DNA of 37,743 nt from Pavlovales sp. CCMP2436. Lineage: Eukaryota > Haptophyta > Pavlovophyceae > Pavlovales. This document shows, one piece after another, positions 10,501 through 19,741 of the stretch; position 1 is the first letter of the stretch, and every line of letters begins with the position of its first letter. Both the position numbers and the translations under genes were made by a program. Below the pieces are notes generated by a model. It worked only from the letters and a program-made list of their open reading frames with translations. It ran no database searches and was not told the origin of the DNA. The stretch is from assembly GCA_026770615.1 (NCBI GenBank), contig MU631474.1:18945-56687 (forward strand). The letters are read 5' to 3'.

Positions 10501-11563
10501 AGCTGCTGGCGTGCCTCTTCCCGTGCGCATCCATCCGCCACCGCCTCACCGCCGCCGACGCTGCGGGCATGCCGCTCGGCTGGGTGGGCGTTGACGAGGC
10601 GTCGTGCGAGGCGCTGGCCGTACAGCTCGGCGTGGACGCGGAGCGGGCGCGCAGGGCGCACTTCAACGCCGGCGCGGCGGCGGAGGGCACTGCGAAGGAG
10701 CACGCGCTGCTCACGTCGGTCCGCCTGCTCGGCCTCGCCGACGCCGACGCCGAGGCCCTCGCCGTCGCCATCGCGCTGGCAGAGCGCTCCGCCGAGAGAG
10801 CGTACGCCGCGCATGAGACGGGTGCGGACGACGCCTCTGGAGGCGGGCGCGACGGGCGAGCAGGCGGCGGTGCGCAAGCTGCCCGTGGACGTCACGATCG
10901 CCCTACTGCTGCGCACGCACGAGGAGACACACGGCCGGCGCAGCAGCGCGTACGCACAGGCATTCGCGCAGGCAACTCGCTTCACCAACTCGCACCTGCT
11001 CGACGCCAAGCAGTTCTGCGCACTAGTCAACTCGCTCAACCTCAAACTCGACGAGCGCGCCGCCGTGGACATGTGCGTGCATTACCACCCCATCTCTTTC
11101 TTCCGCTCCCTCTTCCCTCTCCCTCTCCCGCATCTCCCCTCGACATGTGCGCACCGCTCCCCCCCCCTCCCCTCCCCCCCCTCCGCCCTCACCAGCCCGT
11201 CTCTCGCCGCCCGTCCGCCCCCTTCCCCCTTTCCGCCGCAGGTATGCCGAGGCGCTGAGCCAGTCGGAGCTGATGCTCGGAGTCGACATCGAATTCGACC
11301 TCACTTCACTCGCGCGAGCGCGCTCGATGCCGGCCGGCTCGGTCACCGATCTGGGCTGGCTCGTGGTGGTGCACAGGCACACGCTCGCACCCGATGCCGA
11401 GCGGCTCGCCGCGCCCGCGCCCTCGGCGCTCGCCTCGCCGCTTAAGCCGCGCGCAGAGCTTCCGTCCCACTTGGCCCTGCCCCAGCTTGTGGCCAGCGGA
11501 CGCGTGGAGCGACGCAGCGCGTCAAAGCTTCCCGCGCTCTCCTCGGCGACAGCCAGCCCCTAG
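7573..11563 (+). CDS. AXDND1-like protein with axonemal dynein light-chain domain, multi-exon
   Basis: The domain signature is residues reading FPAAVPASRQDVLILERW, then HELIRQVSVGCIERAQLM, then YTELFARQRSLL. It matches the axonemal dynein light-chain family (p28/DNALI1 and AXDND1; HELIRQVSV is closer to AXDND1). A coiled-coil-like part follows, with TQTD and TQTE motifs, then a long helical C-terminus unlike p28. Phase-consistent introns: 8487-8725, 8917-8988 (72 nt), 11073-11241 (169 nt), and less surely 8038-8125 and 8307-8363. The frame shifts near 10285-10325 (either a 41-nt intron or an indel) and again between 10764 and 10863 (no good intron). With all gaps spliced the protein is about 1,070 residues, near AXDND1's length. 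The start at 7573 is the first good ATG. An in-frame TAG at 8312 must be spliced out or is a lesion. Role by family: assembly or function of motile cilia. Exon joins need cDNA. Confidence 0.65.
8487..8725 (+). repeat. Repeat-derived intron within the axonemal gene
   Basis: The 239-nt intron begins GTGCGTTG and ends CTGCTGCCAG; splicing is phase 1 (G|GA = Gly) and joins two homologous parts of the dynein light-chain domain. Its interior from about 8565 matches the dispersed repeat at 700-775 (TCATAACGACGTCACT). Its 3' end matches the terminal repeats at 70-105 and 37290-37310 (CCCTGCTGCCAGGACT), so the acceptor AG lies inside repeat-like sequence. Confidence 0.7.
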
Positions 11564-12026
11564 TTGAACCACACCGGCATCAGAATATAACTTAAACTAG
11601 TTATTTATGTGCGTTATATTAATAATTGCATTGGTACATGGTTAAAGTGAGCTAGTAAGTTATATGCGTAAAGATATAAAAGTTGTAATAATAATAAAAG
11701 TTTACTACCCCCCTCTAATTTCACCTCCCCCCCCTCGGTTTGATGTCGACTGACCGACTGCCTAGGGAGGGAGGGTCCCAATCTCCGGCTGGACCTGGCT
11801 CCACACACACCTGCATAAAACTACATCACTACGGTCTCATTCCTGAGCCTAATCCTATTGGATCCTAGTAGTTAAATAATCAAATATGATTTAATTATTA
11901 TACGAACACAACTTCCATGAAAGTCAGACGCCAGCTTGAATCCATATCCAGCGCGCGCGCCCTGAGCTGCGCGAGCGTGCAGCTGCAACTGCGCCCCCCG
12001 AGGGGGGCGCTGTCTGGCTCGCCACC
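11564..12026. other. Intergenic, AT-rich stretch without a supported gene
   Basis: This is the 3' flank of the axonemal gene. It is AT-rich with a C-run at 11707-11737. Positions about 11921-11946 carry an inverted partial copy of the GATTCAAGCTGGCGTCTGAC repeat. I see no gene. Confidence 0.5.
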
Positions 12027-12671
12027 ATGATGTTGCTCTTCGCCACCATGCTATTGCTTCTGTCACGTGCTGTGACGGGCGCTGTTTCGCGCAGTGGCGA
12101 GCAGCACGCGGAGACGCCGCTCAAGGCTACCAAGGCTACAACGACGATGCTGCTTCCTGCGGCCACCGCAGTGTGCGCGCTCGCAGCGGCGCGATGCTGT
12201 CCACTCGAGGTACTCGCTGGCACCTCTCGACCACCCGTCTCGCTTGGGTCCTCAAGTGGATGTGCGTCGCCCGCTGCGGTGGGCGCTGCTGCGCGCGGCG
12301 GTGGGCCACACGCGGAGACGCCGCTCAAGGCTACCAAGGCTACGACGACGATGCTGCTTCCTACGGCCGCCGCAGTGTGCGCGTTCGCAGCGTCGCGATG
12401 CTGTCCACTTGAGGTACTCGCTGGCACCTCTCGACCACCCGTCTCGCTCGGGTCCTCAAGTGGATGTGCGTCGCGCGCTTGCGGAGGGCACTGCTGCGCG
12501 CGGCGGCGGGCCGCACACGGAGACGCCGCTCAAGGCTACCAAGGCTACGAAGACGATGCTGCTCCCTGCGGCCGCCACGGCAGGGCTGCGGCGGCCGAGG
12601 CGCGGCCGAGGCGGGGCGTCGGGGCCGGGGCGCACACACTCACACCCTTCGGTGTGAGTGCTGGTGCATGA
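12027..12671 (+). CDS. Doubtful ORF with signal peptide over a tandem repeat
   Basis: The 214-residue ORF begins in a near-perfect Kozak context (GCCACCATGA). Its first ~20 residues look like a signal peptide (MMLLFATMLLLLSRAVTG). Two 68-residue tandem units follow (ETPLKATKATTTMLLP to GAAARGGGP). The third DNA unit is 205 rather than 204 bp, so the frame changes there and the C-terminus is a different Ala/Arg-rich sequence. The opposite strand is also open (12427-11924) and encodes repeated hydrophobic segments (SSIVVVALVALSGVSA), so coding strand and reality are both uncertain. No family recognised. Confidence 0.3.
   Translation: MMLLFATMLLLLSRAVTGAVSRSGEQHAETPLKATKATTTMLLPAATAVCALAAARCCPLEVLAGTSRPPVSLGSSSGCASPAAVGAAARGGGPHAETPLKATKATTTMLLPTAAAVCAFAASRCCPLEVLAGTSRPPVSLGSSSGCASRACGGHCCARRRAAHGDAAQGYQGYEDDAAPCGRHGRAAAAEARPRRGVGAGAHTLTPFGVSAGA
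12105..12580. repeat. Tandem repeat, 204/205-bp unit, about 2.3 copies
   Basis: GAGACGCCGCTCAAGGCTAC starts at 12111, 12315 and 12520, giving spacings of 204 and 205 bp. The units are about 90 percent alike by eye and GC-rich. The third is cut short after about 60 bp. Confidence 0.9.
12637..12660. repeat. 10-bp stem hairpin with CTTC loop
   Basis: CACTCACACC pairs perfectly with GGTGTGAGTG around CTTC, at the end of the ORF above. It may be a 3' UTR structure or a chance palindrome. Confidence 0.7.
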
Positions 12672-12699
12672 GGGTTTGGGTCGATCGCTCGACCTCAGC

Positions 12700-13003
12700 C
12701 TGAAGTCGACCAAGCCAGCGACTTAACACACACCTGTTGAACCATCCTGAGCCGCTAATACATATCCATATCAGTACTTTAATAATATACATTATAATTT
12801 ATGTTGCAAATCGCCGCCACATCGCCAGCGCGGCAGAGTCTCGGACCTAGGTCTACAATAATAATTCATGCTTACTTTACTGATAAGGATTCAAGCTGGC
12901 GTCTGACTGTCTTGGAAGTTTTGTTGGTCTAGGCGCTGCATAGCCCATTGCATGCTGTGTGCCTTATACAAATTAGCTACTCAGCATGGTTCAACCGGTG
13001 GTA
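12700..13003. repeat. Composite repeat flanked by inverted GTTGAACCAT motifs
   Basis: The left end has GTCGACCAAGCCAGCGACTT, then CTGTTGAACCATCCTGAG near 12731. The right end has CTCAGCATGGTTCAACC near 12982. So an approximately 17-bp inverted repeat bounds about 270 bp. Inside, 12884-12962 is a diverged copy of the 101-bp module at 3260-3360. The structure suggests a non-autonomous DNA transposon assembled from modules scattered over the window. Confidence 0.6.
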
Positions 13004-13773
13004 TTCACACACGGACTTGTAAATAGGATAGGGCCCCACGGTCCGGCGACAGTCGCAGTGTGTCTCTATTATTTTGTGCTTCGGAGCTGAGCCTTTGAAT
13101 GTAGGGACGCAAGGTGCCAATAAATAGCCTCGACCCTTCGACGGGTCCTCAAGAACTAATTTTATATACTCAATTAAATGAATTTCACATATCAGAATAA
13201 AATGAATTTTGGCCAGGAATGGCTATTTGGATTGTGGCCGTCTAATTAAGTGTCCCCTGGCTGCATCCTGAATGTGTTGAGCACATCTGAGGTTACCCAG
13301 ACTGCCCCACGCGCTCAGAAGATGCGGCAAGCCACCAGCGTCCTCGGCGCGGCGTGCGACACACGCTGCTGGTTGGTGCGCCCACGTGCCCGAATTCGGC
13401 CCCATGTGCATACTGATTATATTCTTTTTTTTTGCAGTGATTTCAATTGTTCGCAACGTCATGGGGTCAAGGGTGGACGGTGGACCCGACTAGCTGTATG
13501 CGGATAATACGGCCACTATTATCATATTGAAAACTTGATTCTTTTGGCAGTTGGCCGTAGGCCGACTGCGTGACGTCGGGACTGAGGCGGGAGCCACCGT
13601 GTCTGCTCATCGAAGCTTCAACCCGAGCACGTCTTTTTAGCCTGCAGAAACTTGATTAACGCTCCAAATTTTGAAATAAGACCTACAAAACTTGAAAAAA
13701 GGGCTTACATTTTTTTATCGCCTAGCCGGCGGGGCCCACCCGGGGGCTAAAGCTAAAAGTCGAGTCCACCCTT
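13004..13773. other. Intergenic stretch with a diverged inverted repeat copy
   Basis: No gene supported. Positions 13347-13440 are the inverted counterpart of about 2555-2660 (GCGTGCGACACACGCTG, then CCCGAATTCGGCC, then a T-run and TTTCAAT). Position 13205 carries a short piece related to the foldback element that follows. Confidence 0.5.
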
Positions 13774-13847
13774 GCATGGGGTAGCCAGGAATCAATCACA
13801 ACAGAAGGCTGCGTCGTCAATCTGATTGATTCCTGGCTATCCCATGC
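13774..13847. repeat. Foldback element with 25-bp arms
   Basis: The left arm (13774-13798, GCATGGGGTAGCCAGGAATC...) and right arm (13823-13847) are inverted copies matching at 24 of 25 positions around a 24-bp centre. One related arm is at 2499-2520. It looks like a miniature inverted-repeat element or its remnant. Confidence 0.8.
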
Positions 13848-14943
13848 CGTCCCGTTCATGGCGATAAAACCATTAAATCATGATCAGAGTCGATCTTACG
13901 TTCACCTTGGGTTTCTGACACCGCGTGGTGCGTCAGCTACAGCGTGCCAATCACATCAGACTATAACTACTACTAATATGATAATTATCCGCCGCCTATT
14001 TATCAGGCTCAGGAGTGGGACCCATACGGAGTTTGCGTCGGCGCCGGCCTCAGAGCAGAAGTTGCACGGAGAGGGAGCACTGCACTGTCAAGTTAGTTAC
14101 TGGTATGCTCGCCTCTCCCGCTTGAAGATATGCGTTCATGCTGATGGGTATAACTAGTTCTCTAGTTAGTTAACATCCCAAGCTCATGATAGTAATTATT
14201 GATACATCAAGGAATATAGGCGAGCAGTGTTCCCTTCTCCTCCGAAGACCCGCCTAATCGCACTCCGTCCCACGCGAACGCGGGCGCGACGGCCGCACCT
14301 GCGCGCCTCAAAGGCGGCATGGCGCGCTCGGAGAGCACCCCCGGCAAGCAACAGGCCCGCCTGCGACCCAGTGGTACCACCTCCGAGGCGCGGCGCGGCT
14401 GGGATCCGGGCCCCCGTGGCGTAGACGGCCGGGTGCGCTCAATAGTTGAAAATCACCATTTTTTGTATATGTATTTATTTAATTAATTTGCTCTTATTTT
14501 TCATTGTTAGTGGAAATATTAAGCTACCCAAATGCGCCCTCCGGGGTTGACGACCGGGCCCTAACTTTTCAGCCGGCAGGGACGTCGGGAAGGGCGCCAT
14601 ACGCAGTGTGCAGTTTGAGTCACCAACATTATGATCCGGGGGAGTATGTTAATGGTGCAGCAGCTCAGCAATACTCAAAGAGAGCATCGCGCAGCATTGA
14701 AATAATATATGGTTCGTATTAGTAAATGGGTAGCGGTGTGACGTGCCATCCTTTCGTGTGTGCGAAGCGCGCGAGGCTGGGCGCGATCGTGCCGACAAGA
14801 TCAGAGAGCAGAGGTCTCCTTGTTGACTCACTCCAAGCCCGCCACTCAGTGTACAGCTGAACCCCGCACAGGCCGCGCCGAGCGGGGAGGGGGGAGAGGG
14901 GAGGGTGCGCAGCTGGCCCTCGACGCCTACTCTCCTTGTTGAC
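13848..14943. other. Intergenic stretch with a GC-rich island at 14240-14430
   Basis: Mostly AT-rich with no credible gene. The GC island is open in several frames on both strands but shows no recognisable protein; it could be an old gene fragment. Positions 14880-14910 are G-rich. Confidence 0.4.
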
Positions 14944-16499
14944 TCATTCAGTGCCGCTTCCCGAGTACGGGTAGCCGCGCTTGCCGCCTGGCGCACCGCT
15001 GCTCGTCGGACGGTCCGATTCCGCGTCGGAACCGGCCGCGGAGATGGCGAGCGCGGGGGAGAAGATGAGTTGTTGGTGCAACTCCGACGCGGAAGAGTCG
15101 AAGGCGCGCGGCGGGCTGAGCAGCGAGCCACAGCACGGCAACGGCAAGGTGCGCTTTCGGAGCACGGCGAGCGCAACGAGGGTCGGCAGCACGTCTGCGG
15201 CGCGCGGCGCGGGGGTTGGGGGCGGCGCAGGGCGGGCGCAGGGTGAGGGCACTGCACGCTCACATCAGTTGCTGCGCACGGATCGCTGCGGCTGGCGCTG
15301 CTTGGCAGGCCGGCGTAGCACTCACTTACTCTCTTGGCAGGAGCTCGGGCGGGTGATGTAAGCAAAATTTCACACGCATAAATTGGTTTAGTGGTGGTGA
15401 TGGTGGTGGTGGGGGGGGNNNNNNNNNNNNNNNGGGGGGGGGGGGGGGGGGGGGGGGGGCTGCAACACAAAAACAAGTTACTTGATTGGCATGGGTCTCA
15501 AGGAACTCGCTTGGCAGAGGAATCGGGCTCGCCGTTGGGTGCGGGGATTCCGGCGCCAGGGGTGCCAATGCCAAAACAATGAAAGAAAATAAAAAGAGAG
15601 ATAGCGCGGGCATATTCGCACCGGGCAGGTAGTAGCCGAGCCAGAAGTAGTGCCACCGCCCCACATCGCGCGGTCCGATGCCAGGCAGCGAGGCGGAGAG
15701 GAAGACAGCTCGCAACACAAAGCACGCGCAGAAAGTGTGCCAGGCGATGTTCACCTTGTTGAACTTGACCGAGATGTACTGAGGAATGTGATGAGGAATG
15801 TGGAGGGGAGAGAGGACACGCTCACGGGTCTAGTACTGCCCGCCCTTGATTTTATCAGTGCGCGTGGGAGGTAGTGGCCTGTGGGGTGTGCAGGGGGAAG
15901 GATTCGCTTACGGTGCCCAGCGTGGGGTCAGCGGCAGCGGCCGCGAGCTGCACGAAGCGCGAGCTCAGCAAAAGTCCAAAGGCGGCGGACGCGCACGCGA
16001 GCAGCGCAGAGAACCCAACGATGGCCGCCGCGTCCAGGCGAACGAGCAGCGTCAGCCGCGCCGACGGGCCCTCGCGCGCAAGCGCGCACAGCGCTGCAAA
16101 GAGTGCGGCCTGCGTGAGCCAATTGACCGCGTTGAGCCCGACAAACACGTGGCGCGCCGACAGCGGGAGCAGGCGCGGGCCGGTCACGTTGGCCCAGGAG
16201 AAGGCGATCATGGAGAAGGCGGTGTGGCCCAGACAGAGTGCGAGGCGGTTGAGGGCGGCGGTGGCCGGCGAGAGTAGCTCGGTCTCGTCGAGCGTGCCGC
16301 CGACGTGCGAGCGCGCGAGCGCGGCGAGCCACCACAGCCGCACCGAGTGCAAAAGGATATAGAGATAGTAGGAGTAGCGGCGGGTCGAGCGCTTGCGCCA
16401 GCCGTGTCGCCGGATGCTCCACGCCGTCCAGGCCACGCTCACGCCAAGCGCGAGCGCGTGCGCCGCGACGCCGCTCCAGATGACCGCGTCGGCCGGCAT
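14944..16499 (-). CDS. TOM1/THH1-like multi-pass membrane protein, three exons
   Basis: Exon 1 runs 16499 (or 16547)-15912, exon 2 is 15778-15622 and exon 3 is 15194-14944. Intron 1 (133 nt, GTAAGC...CAG) is phase 0. Intron 2 (427 nt, GTGCGA...CAG) is phase 1 and rejoins GG|AC into ...YYLP-D-VLPTLVALAVLRKR. The product is about 331 residues with roughly seven hydrophobic segments. Family-like positions are GLNAVNWLTQAALF, FSALLACASAAFGLL, TFCACFVLRAVFL and the last helix LPTLVALAVLRKR, in the order seen in the THH1/TOM1/TOM3 domain (DUF1084) family. Plant members sit in vacuolar-type membranes; role here unknown. The Ser/Gly-rich C-terminal tail is likely cytosolic. The start at 16499 gives MPADAVIW directly before the first helix. 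It is divergent from the gene at 17082. Confidence 0.72.
15419..15433. other. Assembly gap (15 N) between G-runs
   Basis: Fifteen undetermined bases sit between a (GGT)n/G-run on the left and a 26-base G-run on the right. The gap falls in intron 2 of the TOM1-like gene, so it does not damage the coding model, but the intron length is unreliable. Confidence 0.99.
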
Positions 16500-16547
16500 T
16501 GCTGCGTCTTGCGCTGCGACCGACCGCCCCCCTGTCACCTGCCGCAC

Positions 16548-17081
16548 GCCGGGTGCAGCTGGTGGTGGTAGGCCTGGGCGGCAGAACGGGCTTGTCTGGA
16601 ACCAGCAGGAACCGAGCTCAAGACCGAGCGCTCAGCTCAGCTCAGGCACAGCGTTCCGGCCTCCCTTGTTAAGTTTTATTTGGTTTTGGGCTCAGGCCTC
16701 GGGCTCAGTAGACGTCTCCCTTCCCCAGCGCAGCTCAAGGCACTCGGGGGAGGCCAGCTCAAAGCCACCCTCGCTTTAGTTTCATTATTTTGTATTACTT
16801 CACGGTTTCTCGCCGCAGCCTCGTTCCAGCCCATGTTCACTCTCAGCGTGTCTATACCAGCGCAGCTCGAGTCCGCGCCGGGAAGGTGCAGCTCTTTCAC
16901 TTTCAGCGTGCCCGCCCATATGTACCAGGTTTTTTCTCCGAACGGTCCTAGTCACCGCATTGCCGCACGCCGCCCACCAAAATTAAAAACACCTCTCAGG
17001 CGCTTGCTCGGCCAAAGGAGGATAAAAGGGACGCTGTGGTCTCGAACACCCTTGAATCTCGCGACGTCCAAGCTCGGCAGT
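16548..17081. promoter_or_regulatory. Divergent intergenic region with GCTCAG-type short repeats
   Basis: It separates the TOM1-like gene and the organelle-targeted gene. Several AGCTCAG/GGCTCAG/CAGCTCAAGG strings occur at 16618-16765. The plus frame is open from 16680, but its sequence before 17082 has no protein character, so it is treated as promoter and 5' UTR. Confidence 0.4.
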
Positions 17082-18047
17082 ATGCTCGTCGTAGTGCCCG
17101 CTCTCCTCCTGCTCGCCGCCGGCGCCTCGCGCACGTCGCGCTTTTCGGCGCGAGCGCCCGCGCGCTCGCCATGCGTGCGCGCCTGGTCGTCGCGCATTGG
17201 GGCGGACGAGCGGCCCGACCCGCCCGTCCGCTCCATCCTCGACCTGGAGCAGTTCCAGCGCGTGAAGCAGGCGTCCGAGGTGGTGGCTGTCGCCGCGGCG
17301 CGCTCGCGTGGTCGCGGTAAGGAGGCAAACGACGTGCTGATCCGCGAGCTCGTCGAGTCGACCAACGTGGACGCGTCTATCCAGCTGCACTACGAATGGG
17401 TGAGCTCGCTCAAATTTCTGCGCGGGGTGCAGGTGCGCCTCGAGGAGAGCGCGCCCGGGAGCGCGCGCGCCGCGGAGCTCGAGGGCCTCATGGCTCGCAT
17501 CCGCGCAGAGATGCAGGCGCGGATGGACGCGGCGCAGCAGCTGCTCGCTGCCAGCCTCGGCTCGTTCGCCGCCGACCCGCTCGCGATGCGCGCGCTGGCC
17601 CGGCGCGGGCTGCTTGACGAGGCGCTGGTGATGATGCTCGTGGGGCACGCGGCGGAGGTGGGCAAGAAGGTGCGGCAGCTTGAGGCCACTAGCCCCGCCA
17701 CCGACCCCGCGCCGGCCAAGCTCGAGTCGCTGCTGCAGCGGCTCGCGCAGGATGCCATGCGCGAGCTCGACCTGCCCGTCGCGCCCGAGTTCGTCGTGCT
17801 GCGTAGGCTGCTGCAGATGCGCGCGCCGGCCGCGAGGACCGCGCTGGCTGCGCGCGCGACCGCCGGCGACAAGCTTGTCACCGACCGGCCGGTCGACCTG
17901 CCCAAGCTGATCGACGTGGTGCGCGAGTTCCGCAGAATAGAGGTGGAGTGCGCAGAGCCAGACGAGGAGGCCGCCAGCAAGCTCGCCATCGTCGAGCGAG
18001 AGCTCATCGCGCTCGCCCGAACTGGCGGGGGCGGCTCCGCGCCGTGA
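17082..18047 (+). CDS. Organelle-targeted helical protein of unknown function
   Basis: The 321-residue product starts at the ATG giving MLVVVPALLLLAAGASRTSR. That is a signal-peptide-like hydrophobic stretch followed by an Arg/Ser/Ala-rich segment with no acidic residues up to about residue 40, the pattern of bipartite leaders for complex plastids (inference). The open frame extends 134 codons further upstream, but that part lacks protein character. The mature part is almost all amphipathic helix: SILDLEQFQRVKQASEVV, a long Arg/Glu-rich helix at 105-145, PLAMRALARRGLLDEALVMM near 165-185, APEFVVLRRLLQMRAP near 230, and a final PVDLPKLIDVVREFRRIE. No catalytic motif is visible and I do not recognise the family. 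No introns are needed. A 7-bp inverted repeat TGGATAC/GTATCCA follows the stop. Confidence 0.75.
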   Translation: MLVVVPALLLLAAGASRTSRFSARAPARSPCVRAWSSRIGADERPDPPVRSILDLEQFQRVKQASEVVAVAAARSRGRGKEANDVLIRELVESTNVDASIQLHYEWVSSLKFLRGVQVRLEESAPGSARAAELEGLMARIRAEMQARMDAAQQLLAASLGSFAADPLAMRALARRGLLDEALVMMLVGHAAEVGKKVRQLEATSPATDPAPAKLESLLQRLAQDAMRELDLPVAPEFVVLRRLLQMRAPAARTALAARATAGDKLVTDRPVDLPKLIDVVREFRRIEVECAEPDEEAASKLAIVERELIALARTGGGGSAP

Positions 18048-19741
18048 GTTCGGAGCCTGGATACAGCAGTTTTTTGTATGAAGTATCCAGACTATACGAA
18101 CCGATCGATGCCTCGTAGGAGGGAGGGACGGCACTTTGTGCGTTCCGCGGAGCAGACCCTCCCAGCGTTGGCTCGCTTCCGGACTCAGCCATGGGCTCAA
18201 GCTGCTCACATCTGTGCATCTTACAGATACATGCGTTGACACTATGCATGCTGGCGCAGCCTTCGGGCCGGGTGGGAATTTGTGCGCCAAATAACCCACC
18301 AGGCGGGCCCTTTCAACGAGTCGTGAAGACTGCCAGCCCACATTGGCTCAAAAAAGGAGCAGACTGGGCCTATGTGACACACTGTGACACCGTATATGTG
18401 ACGGGCTGACGGCTGCCTACTGTGGCGGCGCTCGGCGCCCAGTAGGGATGAACTCTGTAATAATTTTTTTTTAATTAATTAGACTACATCGACAACTGCG
18501 GTGAGACAGTTTTAAAACATTCACAGAATTTGGAGTTGCCCGCCGCAGGCGGTCGATTATTTTTCTTCACTTTCACTGGAGTTAGTTAATTTTTTGGAGC
18601 GTTTCGTAATTGTCCGTCTCGGCTCTGATGTCAGATTCCGAGGAGCGCAAGAAAGTAGATGTGCTGCCGACACGCTACACGGTGGACGGGGTGTCCAGTC
18701 CAGTCTACTCAGGCGCAGTGTTTTCTAAATATTTACACGCAGTCAGTCAGTCAGTCAGTCAGTCAATCACATCTTTAATTCGCTCTTTAGTCTTTAGTCA
18801 GTATTTACTACATATAGTTTATATCTCGCGCAGCGCGTATGAGCCTGCGTCGGAGCGTTAAGATCAGCCTGACTTGAACTTAAAACGTACCGCCAGCCCG
18901 AACCCCCCTACATTAATTTATATCTCGCGCGCTATATTATTACAACGGGTCGCGCTATATTATTACAGCGGCGGCCTACGGCCGGTGGCCTCCGGCCGCC
19001 GCCCGGGCCTAGCGACTAATTCAGGAAATGCCGTCACTATGCAAGGAACGTTTGACTGGTCGGGCCCCGCGGCCTAAGCTGGGACCTGCGGGCCCAGTCT
19101 GCCGTGTCCTCAGACTGGCGCAGATTGACGGGAGCTGCGCCCCCGCCAGGGCAGACTGGGGCCAGTCGAGGCTGGCGCAGAAAGGCAGAAATTCCAACCC
19201 GGGCTTCGGGCCTTGTCTAAGTTCGTATGAGTGAGCACGAGTATGAGTTAGACTTAAGACTTGCACTAGTTAGTTAGCTCTACTTCGCTTATAATTATTA
19301 TTATGCAATATGGTTACTGTACGCATGTACATAACAACATTGAGTATATGGGCTATGGCTCAGGTCAGGGGGAGGCAGCCTACGACCAGGTCAAATTAAA
19401 TTCCCGAAGACAGCCGAAACCTGGCCAGTATATTTCTGAATATATACATCTAAAGTAGATTCGAATCTAACTTTTTGAGAAGCCGGTTCTGTCATAACCA
19501 ACTGCGCCTTAAAATTACATACGAATAATTCAAAATGCTATATACTGTATCTAAAAATTCTCAGATTTAAACGATTTCTTCGTTGTGCTAAATAATGTAT
19601 CCACCAATCCCCCTTTTAAAAAATATCACGTGGTTAGTTACTAATTTACTACCCCACGCATTCAAATTCACAAATTTCTGATAAATATAAAAAATAGAGC
19701 TCTCCGAGACGAATCCAGCAAGCCTAGAGCGAGCTCTGTCT
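18048..19741. other. Intergenic, repeat-rich stretch without a supported gene
   Basis: Contents seen: an (AGTC)n microsatellite at about 18741-18766; a duplicated CGCGCTATATTATTACA at about 18928 and 18950 followed by a GC-rich palindrome (18967-19000); an inverted repeat with GGCCCAGTCTGCC (19091-19103) and GGCAGACTGGGGCC (19150-19163); and at 19348-19390 a fragment related to the 3' end of the RMI1 gene. AT-rich from 19250 to 19740. No ORF is credible. Confidence 0.5.

Noticed and set aside
12637..12660. Hairpin as a bacterial-type terminator
   Set aside because: No U-tract follows and the window is eukaryotic.
14649..15476. 275-residue minus ORF spanning the N-gap
   Set aside because: It runs through the gap and poly-G. 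The real coding frame there is the TOM1-like last exon in another frame.
16983..18341. Long minus-strand ORF opposite the organelle-targeted gene
   Set aside because: High GC keeps the antisense frame open. Its translation is Arg/His/Leu-rich with no recognisable motif.
18739..18768. (AGTC)n run as a CRISPR or regulatory array
   Set aside because: A simple 4-bp microsatellite with no spacers.
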